DNA of 24,026 nt from Promethearchaeota archaeon (GTDB taxonomy: Archaea > Asgardarchaeota > Lokiarchaeia > Sigynarchaeales > SOKP01), in assembly GCA_016839905.1 (NCBI GenBank), contig JAEOTJ010000221.1, positions 1-24,026 on the forward strand. Direction: 5' to 3'. Positions within the stretch are counted from its first letter, which is position 1. Every line of letters starts with the position of its first letter. Below, piece after piece: positions 1-8,770 of this stretch. The notes under the pieces were generated by a model. The model had not been told where the DNA came from. It did no database searches and worked only from the letters and a program-made list of their open reading frames with translations. A program made the translations under genes and the position numbers.

Positions 1-508
1 AATTTTCTTGAACCGTATTATTATTACTTTTATCCACTACTATCCCATAGGAGCAATTATAGACTTTATTTTTAATCACCTTCCCGTTATTCGTAGTATC
101 TAATCGAATACCTCCATGTGAAGTAAGACTCCCCGAGGAATTATACACCGTACAATTCCGAATAATAAAATAAACATTAGAATTTTTCACTTGAATCCCA
201 TATGTAGTGCCATTAGCATTAATCGATACATTTTCAATCACATAGGGATTACTCCACGTTCCATTCCCCGAACACCATTGATTGTCGACCGCTGTTTTGC
301 TCCAATTATAGCTCGGATTGGAATCATCTATTAAAATTGGTGTTTCAGTCCAAGATCCCGAATTTTTAACCTCAGGCTCCTGCTCTAATTCTTTCCATAT
401 CAAGGAATTAGACTTTATCTTATCTTGACTTGATAAATTTATACTAAAGGAATTGAAGATTAGTATAAAAGTTAATAAAGTACTAGAAATAAGCATTTTT
501 CGATTCAT
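1..508 (-). CDS. Secreted beta-helix (NosD-like) surface protein, 5' part only
   Basis: The frame opens at an ATG at 508 and runs off the window edge without a stop, giving about 169 codons. The first ~25 residues are a clear signal peptide: basic start (MNRK) then a hydrophobic run of Leu/Ile/Phe. A low-complexity linker follows, then from about residue 65 the 'NPYVIENVSINANG', 'YGIQVKNSNVYFIIRNCTVY' and 'GGIRLDTTNNGKVIKNKVYN' segments. These are spaced about 22 residues apart, as in right-handed parallel beta-helix (NosD/PbH1) coils. N-x-S/T sequons are frequent, fitting archaeal N-glycosylation. It is probably exported and surface-exposed; a ligand cannot be named. The N-terminal design (signal, 'NPY/TPYVI..' entry strand, then coils) matches the large Gly-rich protein at 13670-17941, so both belong to one surface-protein class. 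Confidence 0.8.
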   Translation of the reverse strand, partial: MNRKMLISSTLLTFILIFNSFSINLSSQDKIKSNSLIWKELEQEPEVKNSGSWTETPILIDDSNPSYNWSKTAVDNQWCSGNGTWSNPYVIENVSINANGTTYGIQVKNSNVYFIIRNCTVYNSSGSLTSHGGIRLDTTNNGKVIKNKVYNCSYGIVVDKSNNNTVQEN

Positions 509-656
509 TTATTTTCATCCAAATTAGTTATATTTTTTGATATACAATACTTATTTATTCCTTTATTAAAATTACTATAATGGTCGCTATAATATCAGTA
601 TTTAAGGAAGTAATTTTTTTCTATTAATTTTTATTCTTTTCTGATCCGACATTATT

Positions 657-725
657 TTGGAAATATGATTGGGAGATATCTTGCGAATACATCTGCAGAT
701 AATACACTCCCAATCATATTTCCAA
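657..725. repeat. 19-bp perfect inverted repeat (foldback)
   Basis: The arms at 657-675 and 707-725 are perfect reverse complements (core ggaaatatgattgggag / ctcccaatcatatttcc) around a 31-nt spacer. The right arm and spacer belong to the metG-like reading frame on the minus strand, while the left arm is an inverted copy of metG codons that lie just upstream. It therefore looks like a small inverted duplication rather than a regulatory hairpin. No T-run follows the left arm on the minus strand. Confidence 0.85.
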
Positions 726-783
726 GATGCGGTATTCCTGAAACATAGGGCCAAGCAGATGTCACGACCCATTTTTTTTTAAT
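673..783 (-). pseudogene. metG: Remnant of methionyl-tRNA synthetase 5' end
   Basis: Reading the minus strand from 783 gives three lysines followed by [17 protein letters not shown] and then [16 protein letters not shown]. This is the highly conserved N-terminus of archaeal-type methionyl-tRNA synthetase. It includes the class I HIGH-type signature (here HLGN) and the strand/helix after it. The similarity stops abruptly at about 675, where the sequence turns into an inverted copy of the codons for LGNMIGS. A real enzyme is over 500 residues, so only about 36 codons survive, with no in-frame start codon before the upstream stop at 838-840. It is non-functional as seen. A complete metG must exist elsewhere if the cell is viable; assembly or amplification chimerism is an alternative to genuine decay. 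Confidence 0.8.
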
Positions 784-863
784 AGACTCTGTCAAGATAT
801 AATTTATAATAAAAAGATAATAAAATAACTTTTTTATTTAAGAAGAAATATTTATAGCGAACT

Positions 864-959
864 AAATAATTACGCATACTATAATATTTAGATTGATTTT
901 AAAAACTATTAAAAACCATTCATAATAAAAAATTGATATTATCTTATGCGAAATTATTT
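864..959. repeat. Imperfect inverted repeat, 14-nt arms
   Basis: The arms at 864-877 (aaataattacgcat) and 946-959 (atgcgaaattattt) pair at 13 of 14 positions across a 68-nt spacer. They lie just past the 3' end of the leftward vWA gene. The A/T content makes chance pairing possible, though the shared GCG core argues a little against it. Function unknown. Confidence 0.4.
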
Positions 960-983
960 CATACGCCATAAATAATCATAATT

Positions 984-2195
984 TTAGTAATCATTTGTTA
1001 TTTTTGAACCACAATATCTACATGCTGATACTTCATCATACATTTTTTTTAAACATGGTTCATGGTAATAACTCCCGCAATTGAAACATTTAAAAACCTT
1101 GAATTCTCCTAAAAAAATACTATGACAATAGGAACAAGAAGCGTCAATTCCTTCAACTTTATCATTTGGAATAAGAATTATATCTGAAGTCTTAGTATCA
1201 TCATCTTCAATAATTTTTATTCCATATGAAGTCTGCTCCTTATTTTTTTTTTTTTCTTCCAATTCATCATCAACCAACTTTGATACTGATTTTGGGATTT
1301 CCAATAAAAAAAAACAAAAAGGGCAACGGAAAACATTTTCATTATATTCTGATTTTTTTGCCCACATTCCAGCACAAGTCAAATGTATTGGTCGATCACA
1401 AGAAGGACAATATCTTCCTTCAGAGAGAAAATCTGCATTAGTTAAAGGGGCTATAATTGAATGACAGATATGGCATTTCTCTTGTTCTTCTTCTTTTTGT
1501 TTCATCATCATTCGTACTTCCATCATTGTAGGCCTCCTTAAGCTAACAGCTATTTCGCTAACTAATGGGGGAAGTTTATCCTTTTTATTAGGATCAAAAA
1601 AATCTGAAGCTTTTTTAATATCCTTTTTTGATGCAAAAGCTTGACCCGCAGTTATCATCGCTTTAGAATTATTAAAAAAGCCGAATTCTCCCCCCGTCAT
1701 TTGAGAAACTTTTTTTAAAATACTTTTTTTAGAATCTTGAGTTTTTCCTATTTGACAAGAATCTATAAATATTCCTAATCCTTTAGCGAGCTTAATTATT
1801 TTATTTAATTTTAAAGTTTCATCTGATAATTTATCATCACTAATAATAAAAATTCTTTGTATTTTCCCTCCTATTTTACGCATTTCCACCACTAAAAGTT
1901 GCAGTGCAAAAGCAATTGCATCATGAATTGAGCCTTTACCAGAAAAATGAATTTTTTTTAAAGATTTGAATAATTTTTCTTCTTCAAATTCAAAAGAACT
2001 TAATTTTTTAGTAATATTGCCAAAAGATATTAAACAAATTCTATCTTTTGGGTCTAAAATAAATTTTTTTTGAATAAAATTTCTAACAGTTTGTAATGCA
2101 ATCGAAAGACGATTAGGAATAAAATCCTTTCTAAACATGGATCTGGACATATCTATGAGAATAACAGTGTCTTCTATTTTAACATCGTCTTGCAA
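984..2195 (-). CDS. vWA-domain protein with two C4HC3 (RING/PHD-like) zinc fingers
   Basis: A 403-residue, apparently soluble protein. Residues ~9-190 form a von Willebrand A domain: MIDAS D15-M-S17-R-S19, a GS-I-H-D segment at 88-92 in the place of the MIDAS Thr/Ser, and the third acidic site ISDD at 118-121. A Lys/Glu-rich linker leads to a first zinc module C241-x2-C244, C263-x2-C266, H271, C274, C291-x2-C294. A second follows at C354-x2-C357, C370-x2-C373, H378, C381, C392-x2-C395. Both are C4HC3 cross-brace patterns as in RING-variant/PHD fingers. The overall plan (vWA, then zinc fingers) recalls TFIIH subunit Ssl1/p44 and vWA proteins near archaeal ubiquitin systems, but orthology cannot be claimed from sequence alone. 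The start is TTG: an in-frame stop lies 27 nt upstream and the next Met is inside the MIDAS motif. GAG sits 7 nt upstream. No ubiquitin, E1 or E2 gene is in view. Confidence 0.85.
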   Translation of the reverse strand: MQDDVKIEDTVILIDMSRSMFRKDFIPNRLSIALQTVRNFIQKKFILDPKDRICLISFGNITKKLSSFEFEEEKLFKSLKKIHFSGKGSIHDAIAFALQLLVVEMRKIGGKIQRIFIISDDKLSDETLKLNKIIKLAKGLGIFIDSCQIGKTQDSKKSILKKVSQMTGGEFGFFNNSKAMITAGQAFASKKDIKKASDFFDPNKKDKLPPLVSEIAVSLRRPTMMEVRMMMKQKEEEQEKCHICHSIIAPLTNADFLSEGRYCPSCDRPIHLTCAGMWAKKSEYNENVFRCPFCFFLLEIPKSVSKLVDDELEEKKKNKEQTSYGIKIIEDDDTKTSDIILIPNDKVEGIDASCSYCHSIFLGEFKVFKCFNCGSYYHEPCLKKMYDEVSACRYCGSKITNDY

Positions 2196-2310
2196 ATTTT
2201 TTCTCTTTTCCTTTAAGTATGATTATATTTCAATTCAAGAATTATAAATTAAATAATGTTTTATTTTAATAAAAATATATATTTTTAAATATAGAATTAG
2301 TTTTAATCCT

Positions 2311-3669
2311 TCATGTCAAGAAATCATAGGCAAAAAGACTGTAGGTTTTTATTGCATTGATAAAATCCTCAATCTCAATATATTCATTGACCGCATGTGC
2401 TGTTCCTGCATTTCCAGGTCCAAAAACTATAGTATTAGTACAATATCCTTCATTTCGAAGAAAATGAGCATCAGTACAAGCAGGAAATAAGAAATAAAAA
2501 GGCTTTTTTTTATATACATTTTCTAAAATTGAATAGAAACTTTTCAAATCATCAGAATCCTCCCAGCCTTTCCAATACGAAGCTTCATTTTCATTAGAAA
2601 CCTCTAGATACACAAAAACCTCATTCGCGTCTCCTATTTGCTTCTCTTTAATTTCATATCCCAAATCTTTTATAAGTCTTTTGAATGCATTAATAATCAT
2701 CTTAGGAGTTTGACCAGGTATTAATCTTAAGTCAGCTATTGCTTCACAGTAATCTGGAATTACATTTGCTTTTATTCCACCATTAATCATTGTAAGAGAT
2801 TTTGTAAATTGAGTAATTGATCGAAGAAAATCTTTTAAGAGTTGTTGCTCATTATATATTTGTTCAAATACTTTTTCATTGGGAAAGGCATCTCCAATGA
2901 GTTCCTTTAATTTATCATAGGACATTGGAGGTTTAACTTTGGGAATATATTCTTCAATTTTATCAAAATTTTGTATAATATCACTCATCATGTATATTGG
3001 ATTTTTACCCATAAATGGTATTGAAGCATGGCATGATATTCCATTAGTATTTATTTTTATTTGTAAATGACCTTTTTCTCCAACAATTATTGCTTTGGGT
3101 AAGGGGCGTAATCCACTAGGCTCACCAACAATTGCAAAATCACATTTAATTGATCTTTCTTTCAATACATTCTCTAAACACCATTTTGTCCCTAGCTTTC
3201 CACCAGTTTCCTCATCTGCAACAGCATTTAAAATTAAATTTCCAGAAGCTTTAAAATCTAATTTATTTAAAATCTTTAATGCAATTGTCATTGCTGCCAA
3301 AGCTCCTTTCATATCTGCCGTGCCTCTCCCATATATAAACTTTTTTCTTTTAATTTGTCCTGAAAGTGGAGGACTTTTCCATTCATCTATTAAACCTGGA
3401 GGTACGACATCCATATGACCATTATATAAAAGATTCTTTCCATCAAAATTATCATTAAGGAAACCAAATAAGTTTGCTCTATTATCGTCAAAAGGGAAAA
3501 TTTCACATTTTATTCCATCTTTTTTTAAATATTTTTCAATTTTTAAAGCAACATTTTTTTCATTGCCAGGAGGATTATATGATTCAGTTTGTACTAAATC
3601 CACTAAAAAATCAACATATTCCTCTTTATTTTTCTCAATTTCACTAATAATTACATTTTCATCAATCAA
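2311..3669 (-). CDS. M20-family metallopeptidase/deacylase (ArgE/DapE type)
   Basis: This 452-residue protein has a full M20 metallohydrolase signature. It has the first metal ligand H85 with D87 (GHMDVVP), bridging D119 (YGRGTADMKG), general base E153 and ligand E154 (DEETGG), ligand E183 (GEPSG), dimerisation-domain H214 (SCHAS) and C-terminal ligand H425 (GTAHAVNE). Such di-zinc enzymes remove acyl groups from amino acids (acetylornithine, succinyl-diaminopimelate, acetyl-lysine) or cleave dipeptides; the exact substrate is not decidable here. The enzyme is cytoplasmic, with no signal peptide. The start is TTG, preceded one codon away by an in-frame TAG, and AGGT lies about 8 nt upstream; the next Met is M86 in the active site. 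It runs in the same direction as the vWA gene 115 nt downstream, but the A/T-rich gap suggests separate expression. Confidence 0.9.
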   Translation of the reverse strand: MIDENVIISEIEKNKEEYVDFLVDLVQTESYNPPGNEKNVALKIEKYLKKDGIKCEIFPFDDNRANLFGFLNDNFDGKNLLYNGHMDVVPPGLIDEWKSPPLSGQIKRKKFIYGRGTADMKGALAAMTIALKILNKLDFKASGNLILNAVADEETGGKLGTKWCLENVLKERSIKCDFAIVGEPSGLRPLPKAIIVGEKGHLQIKINTNGISCHASIPFMGKNPIYMMSDIIQNFDKIEEYIPKVKPPMSYDKLKELIGDAFPNEKVFEQIYNEQQLLKDFLRSITQFTKSLTMINGGIKANVIPDYCEAIADLRLIPGQTPKMIINAFKRLIKDLGYEIKEKQIGDANEVFVYLEVSNENEASYWKGWEDSDDLKSFYSILENVYKKKPFYFLFPACTDAHFLRNEGYCTNTIVFGPGNAGTAHAVNEYIEIEDFINAIKTYSLFAYDFLT

Positions 3670-3754
3670 TAGCTATTACCTAAACTTGATTATTTATTTA
3701 CTATATTTACAAATTTTCATTATTTCTTAATAAAATTTAATACTTTAATAGTAT

Positions 3755-3762
3755 TTTATAAA
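3755..3762 (+). promoter_or_regulatory. Candidate TATA box for the large surface-protein gene
   Basis: tttataaa sits about 36 nt ahead of the GTG at 3794. With the usual archaeal distance of ~25 nt to the transcription start, this predicts a very short leader of about 10 nt. The region is A/T-rich, so this rests on position as much as on sequence. Confidence 0.3.
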
Positions 3763-3793
3763 TAAAAAAAATTGATTCTTTTGGTTATTATCA

Positions 3794-6700
3794 GTGGTAG
3801 GACGACAAAAAGAGTTCAGAAAAATACTTTACATTAGCATATTTGTGTCATGTATTTTTTTCTCTAATATTATAAGGATTAATAATTTGAATCCTCCTTT
3901 GAGTGAGAAAAAGAACAATGATTCTTTAATTTTAGATAAATTAGATAATCCAATAATCTCCAATTCAAATCTCAATTTAACTAGTTATATTAGTGGAGAA
4001 GGAGTTAATCAAACTGTAAGAATTTTTGTAGAAAATAGTTCATTTTCAAATGATAATCGTTATAATTTTAATATAACATCTCCAATGGAAAATATGAATT
4101 TAACTTATGGAGAATTCAATTTTACTTTTGATAATAATTATACTACATTACATTCACTAGAAAATACTAATGCACTATCATCAGATATTCAATCTTATTT
4201 AGAAGCAGCTTTCAATTCAGATAATAGTTATTCTCAATTTTTCTATGAAAATGGAATGAATATAACTCAGGTTGATTTAAATAATTTAATAGATAATGAC
4301 TTGGGAACTAATATTACTATTAATTCAACAACAGCAGGTCTATTAAATTTTACTATACGAGTTAATTTTACCGGAACTGATTTTGAAAGTGCTTATCATA
4401 AAGCTCATAATACACCGTTCAATTGGATTAATGTTTTAGGACTTAGATTAACCTTGACATATAATCTTAGCATGGATGCAAATTTTACGATATTAATGAA
4501 GGATTTCAATGATTCTGGAGCACCATTTTGGAGAAATATATCTTCTACAGTGTTTATAAATAGTAGTATAGATAAAAACAAGTATATTAATGATATGATT
4601 ACAAATGAGAATTTGAATTTAATTAGAAATCCTTATTATAATCTTAGTTTATGGTCAAATTTCACGGGTACTTTCTCATTTGATAATGAATTAGGACACT
4701 CTGGAACAGCTATTGAATTCATAGATGAACATAATGGAACTCAAACAGCAACTGTTATTAAAGAAGAAGATACGCATGAATATGTTTTAAAGATTGAAGA
4801 TACCTCAGATAGCGATTACGTTGGGGTTTACAATAATTTGAGTGTTTATCAACCTAATGGAACTATTGAATTTTGGTATAAAACTAATAATGTAACAAAA
4901 CCTAATTATATTGATCTTTTTGGTAATAATGGTTCAATTCAAACAATTTTTATTAATAATAGTCAGTGGTATTATATTGATAAAGATAATCTTACTGCAC
5001 TAATTCCTAATGTAAATGATCCTATCTCAAATGAATGGATGCATATCAGGATTGACTTTGAATGTACTGATGGGGATTACTCCACACTAGGAGAACAGGA
5101 ATTTAAGATCTATGTTGATGGGATTAATTCAGGAATATTGGATTTCAGAGGAATAAATAATAATAACACTAAATTTGGAAAACTAGGATTTAGAACTAAT
5201 ATCTCGAATGATGGAATTAATATAATACAATATATTGATGCCATAGGGTATAGTTGGAATGAGAGTTATTCTATTGGAGATAATTTTAAGAGAGTCGGAT
5301 TTATTAACGAGGCAAATTGTAGTGTAATACAATTTGTTTTTAATCGCTCTGATGCTCAAGAATTTAATGTTACTATTTATGAATTTGATTTTAATGCAAC
5401 TTATGGATTTGAAGTTCCAATAACAAATAACTCTCAAGTTGCCTTAGAATTTGATTTAAGAGGTGAAAGTACAAAAGTCAATGGTTTTTATGCTTGGATA
5501 CGTACTTTAAACCGTACGAGGGCAGAAGAAATGAACACACATTTAAATATTACACTTTATAGAGCGAACGGAACTATAACAAGAGATCAAGTAGATAATT
5601 TAAATATCATTCCTGATAAAGACGAGTTAATTGATAATATTGTATTAAACTATACTTTATATAATGCAGATGAAATAACATATTTCGAGTTTGATAATAT
5701 AACTGCCATATCTAATTTAGGCCTATATAATTATTTTATAGTAATAAAATCTAACTGTTCTGAGAATATATATAGTTTAGTCACTATACCAGAAGAAAAT
5801 TATGGTGATAAAGTTACAGATCATCAATTGAGAAGGTCTATTGATGGGGGTTACAATTGGATAATAGTCAGGAGTGATGAAAAAGGTAATACGATTTTAG
5901 ATGCGAGTTCTTTTAAAATTAATGTTACTCGAGGATATAAGCCAGAAGATTTTGTAAATGGATTAAAAATTGATGGAATGAATATCATCGGCGTTTCAAA
6001 TGATTGGAAATATCCTAATAGTTCACCTTTACAATGGGGCTTAGGAAGATGGGAAAATTATTTTACAAATCCAGTTAAAAGTAATCTAAATAATTTATTC
6101 CAAATAAATCTAACTTGGGACACAAACTTAACTTATAGTTTCTTATTCAATGTTAGTTATTATAATGTGAAAGCATTCATAGAAGAAAACGCTACATCTT
6201 CTTATAATGTAACTTACGATGACATTCCTATATGGACTTTAAATTATACTCTTAATTTCAACTCCACTTTATTTGATAATTGGAATTTAACAGAGTTTTG
6301 GTATATTTATCCAGATTATTATACTCCAACTAATTTGACTACTCCAGCACCTTATAAATACCAAGTGTTAAGTAATACAACTGGATCATCAATTTTTATT
6401 GATAATTCAAATTATAGAAAAATCATTGTCTCAACTAATATTATCAATATTTCAGATTATGAAAAATATAATGGTACTTTTCAGCTTTATCTTACAAGTG
6501 AAAATTATATAACTGACGATGATATGCATAGTTACATTAATTATAAAGGAGATTTATGGGAAACTAATGGTTTTATGTTCGGTGATAATATATCTATTAG
6601 CTTAGATCTTCAAGATCATGATGGAAAAGCCCCTATCAATGGTAATGCCACGATTATTTTATTTTATGAAAATGGGACAAAATATTATGGTCATGAACTT

Positions 6701-8716
6701 TTTGAAGAGAATGGAAAATTCTCAAATGATCTATCATATCTTGTTTATGATTTTGGAAATAAAAGCATATTTATGGTGAATAATAGTATTCCTAGACTTG
6801 GGAGTTATTATTTAGGATATTTCTGGACGAATGGCTCCTCGATAGGATGTAGAAAAAAGGAAATCTTAATAACAACTTATAATATAAGTATTGATGATTT
6901 TGAATACGATCCCAATCTCGAAGATGGAATTAATATCCTTTCAGGAAGAGTAGATAATGTTCTATCCAATTATACTTTATTAATTGCATCCGTAAATGAT
7001 ACTACGGGAATACCCTTAGAGGACTTTTATCCAATTAATAATTCTATTAGTCAATCCGAAGGGAAATTTTCCATAAATTATAAAGGAGAACCACTTGAAG
7101 TACACATGCAAACTTTCTTACAAAATGAGACCATTCTCAATCCGAATGAAACAATTAATATTAAATCATTAATCCAAAATTTAAACCCTGCTTACGATAT
7201 AAATGTGAGATTACACGTCAAATTAGTTTCTCTTGCAAATGAAGAATGGATTATTACTGAGGCATATACTCCAACAGTTCTTTTAGATAAAAAAGGTGCA
7301 TTTAATCCTTCACATGAATTCAGTGTAAACTTGACAATGCCTGAACTTCAACCTGATGATATCTGGTATGGAGTAAATAGTCCAGTAAGAAAAGCAGGTG
7401 CCAAGGTTAATATTTCTATATATATTGAGGATGAATTTGCAGGCATGTATACCACTAATTCTCAAGATGATTATTGTGTAATAATAAATAAGACCGAAGA
7501 AGAATTTGAAGGATATATCATTAAACTTAAAATTCCTCAAAATGAGGAAGGTCCTAGCTTTTTAAGAGATTTTAACCGAGAAGATTGCATATATCTTCCG
7601 AACAAGACGACATTTATTATAAATGTTTTCGATGAGAATTATGTAAGCAGCTATAATCATTATATTAAGAAATTTGGACTTCTAACCGATAGCGAATTTT
7701 CGGATATTGTTATTGATCCTGTAACTCCTCTTTATGGTAAAAGTTTTAACATTTCTTCTATATTAGCTACAGAATTCGGAGATCCTCTAAGTTATAAGAA
7801 TGTGACTCTTCAATATAATAATTCAGGAGCTTGGATGAATCTAACTCATCAGTTAACAGATATTAATGGAACCAATACATTCGAGATAAATACTTTAGAT
7901 CTTAATATTCTAGATGATACCATCGAAATAAAACTGATTTGGGCTGGTGATACGGATGTATTGAATAATTTAAAAAATATTACAATAACTATAGAAATGC
8001 AAACTAATAGTCTCTCAATTTCGGTTGATGAACAAGACCAATATGCTTTTAGAGAAACCAACTCTACGTTGAAAATTAATATAAGGAATACAGGAAACTC
8101 AAATTTAAAAATTCTTGAAATTGATTTTGATATTAATGAGAATTTAAATTATCAGATTGTATCAATGAATAATTTAATATACAATTATTTTGCTCCTGGA
8201 GGTTTACTTGAATTAATTATAGAAGTTGAAATTCCTAATGTTGAATATGACCTTTTAAACATTACAATCACAGTTAAAGCACAAAATATCCTCTCTAAAG
8301 AAAATATAACGATTGAAGAATTTATATCCATAACAATCCGCGATAAAGAACTATGGGATAGTGTATCGAATTATTTCATGCTAATTGTAATAGGTCTTAT
8401 TGCATTGATATGGATTGCGGGTTATATATATGTAAAGCGAGTAAATAAGAGAATTGAAACAATTTCAAGACCTCAAGCAGAAAGAAGACCTAGAAAAGGA
8501 AGGTATGTGAAAGTTTCGGAGTTAGAACCATCTAAGAAAGAACCTAAAACAAAACCGGTAAAGGATCTAGAAAAGGTTGAGAAACCGTTAGACAAGACCT
8601 TGAAGAAAAAAGGTATTCAAAAAGGAGTAAGTGAAGAAAAAATTGAAAAGAAAAAAGGTACAGACTTAGATTCTCTTTTAAAAGAAAAAGGATTGGATAA
8701 GAAAGAGAAAAAATAA
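3794..8716 (+). CDS. Giant membrane-anchored, sequon-rich surface protein with LamG-like domain
   Basis: A 1640-residue protein. Residues ~10-26 (KILYISIFVSCIFFSNII) form a signal peptide or anchor. The ectodomain is Asn/Ser/Thr/Tyr-rich with dozens of N-x-S/T sequons, as in archaeal S-layer or adhesin proteins. About 335-500 resembles a concanavalin/LamG-type jelly roll (GTIEFWYKTNN, W-M-H-I-R-I-D-F, K-I-Y-V-D-G, followed by YIDAIGYSWN). About 1400-1515 resembles a CARDB/NEW3-type beta-sandwich (LKINIRNTGNSNLKILEIDF). A single membrane helix follows at about 1527-1547, then a 93-residue, strongly basic cytoplasmic tail. The tail holds two related peptides, DKTLKKKGIQKG and DSLLKEKGLDKK. The start is GTG; the next Met lies far downstream, past the signal. 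Probably a surface or adhesion protein with inward contacts; the ligand is unknown. Confidence 0.8.
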   Translation: MVGRQKEFRKILYISIFVSCIFFSNIIRINNLNPPLSEKKNNDSLILDKLDNPIISNSNLNLTSYISGEGVNQTVRIFVENSSFSNDNRYNFNITSPMENMNLTYGEFNFTFDNNYTTLHSLENTNALSSDIQSYLEAAFNSDNSYSQFFYENGMNITQVDLNNLIDNDLGTNITINSTTAGLLNFTIRVNFTGTDFESAYHKAHNTPFNWINVLGLRLTLTYNLSMDANFTILMKDFNDSGAPFWRNISSTVFINSSIDKNKYINDMITNENLNLIRNPYYNLSLWSNFTGTFSFDNELGHSGTAIEFIDEHNGTQTATVIKEEDTHEYVLKIEDTSDSDYVGVYNNLSVYQPNGTIEFWYKTNNVTKPNYIDLFGNNGSIQTIFINNSQWYYIDKDNLTALIPNVNDPISNEWMHIRIDFECTDGDYSTLGEQEFKIYVDGINSGILDFRGINNNNTKFGKLGFRTNISNDGINIIQYIDAIGYSWNESYSIGDNFKRVGFINEANCSVIQFVFNRSDAQEFNVTIYEFDFNATYGFEVPITNNSQVALEFDLRGESTKVNGFYAWIRTLNRTRAEEMNTHLNITLYRANGTITRDQVDNLNIIPDKDELIDNIVLNYTLYNADEITYFEFDNITAISNLGLYNYFIVIKSNCSENIYSLVTIPEENYGDKVTDHQLRRSIDGGYNWIIVRSDEKGNTILDASSFKINVTRGYKPEDFVNGLKIDGMNIIGVSNDWKYPNSSPLQWGLGRWENYFTNPVKSNLNNLFQINLTWDTNLTYSFLFNVSYYNVKAFIEENATSSYNVTYDDIPIWTLNYTLNFNSTLFDNWNLTEFWYIYPDYYTPTNLTTPAPYKYQVLSNTTGSSIFIDNSNYRKIIVSTNIINISDYEKYNGTFQLYLTSENYITDDDMHSYINYKGDLWETNGFMFGDNISISLDLQDHDGKAPINGNATIILFYENGTKYYGHELFEENGKFSNDLSYLVYDFGNKSIFMVNNSIPRLGSYYLGYFWTNGSSIGCRKKEILITTYNISIDDFEYDPNLEDGINILSGRVDNVLSNYTLLIASVNDTTGIPLEDFYPINNSISQSEGKFSINYKGEPLEVHMQTFLQNETILNPNETINIKSLIQNLNPAYDINVRLHVKLVSLANEEWIITEAYTPTVLLDKKGAFNPSHEFSVNLTMPELQPDDIWYGVNSPVRKAGAKVNISIYIEDEFAGMYTTNSQDDYCVIINKTEEEFEGYIIKLKIPQNEEGPSFLRDFNREDCIYLPNKTTFIINVFDENYVSSYNHYIKKFGLLTDSEFSDIVIDPVTPLYGKSFNISSILATEFGDPLSYKNVTLQYNNSGAWMNLTHQLTDINGTNTFEINTLDLNILDDTIEIKLIWAGDTDVLNNLKNITITIEMQTNSLSISVDEQDQYAFRETNSTLKINIRNTGNSNLKILEIDFDINENLNYQIVSMNNLIYNYFAPGGLLELIIEVEIPNVEYDLLNITITVKAQNILSKENITIEEFISITIRDKELWDSVSNYFMLIVIGLIALIWIAGYIYVKRVNKRIETISRPQAERRPRKGRYVKVSELEPSKKEPKTKPVKDLEKVEKPLDKTLKKKGIQKGVSEEKIEKKKGTDLDSLLKEKGLDKKEKK

Positions 8717-8752
8717 ATTCTTTTTATGTATAAAACCCAACCAATTGATATT

Positions 8753-8760
8753 AAAAAAAA
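8753..8760 (-). terminator. T-run terminator for the Roadblock gene
   Basis: Eight consecutive T on the minus strand, ending 10 nt after the stop of the leftward Roadblock gene. It sits in the short convergent gap with the surface-protein gene. Archaeal termination commonly needs only such a U-tract. Confidence 0.45.
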
Positions 8761-8770
8761 GAAAATATAA

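Larger units (their letters stand above)
509..983. other. Non-coding interval with gene remnant
   Basis: No intact gene was found here. The interval holds the metG remnant (673-783), its foldback repeat (657-725) and a second, weaker inverted repeat (864-959). The rest is A/T-rich. The upstream region of the leftward gene ending at 1 lies at about 510-600 and the 3' flank of the leftward gene 984-2195 lies at about 900-983. A 56-codon ATG frame on the minus strand from 772 overlaps the metG remnant in another frame and is not believed. Confidence 0.6.

Noticed and set aside
657..725. Intrinsic terminator or riboswitch-like hairpin
   Set aside because: The arms are explained as an inverted copy of metG codons, and no T-run follows the left arm on the minus strand; the nine T at 772-780 are part of the lysine codons of the metG frame.
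598..772. 56-codon ATG frame on the minus strand beginning MGRDICLAL
   Set aside because: Out of frame with the clear metG-like translation of the same DNA and without similarity of its own.
3095..3418. 107-codon plus-strand frame
   Set aside because: Entirely antisense to the M20 deacylase, whose full motif set proves the minus-strand frame. The same reasoning applies to frames opposite the TIR-LRR, large surface-protein and hydrolase genes.
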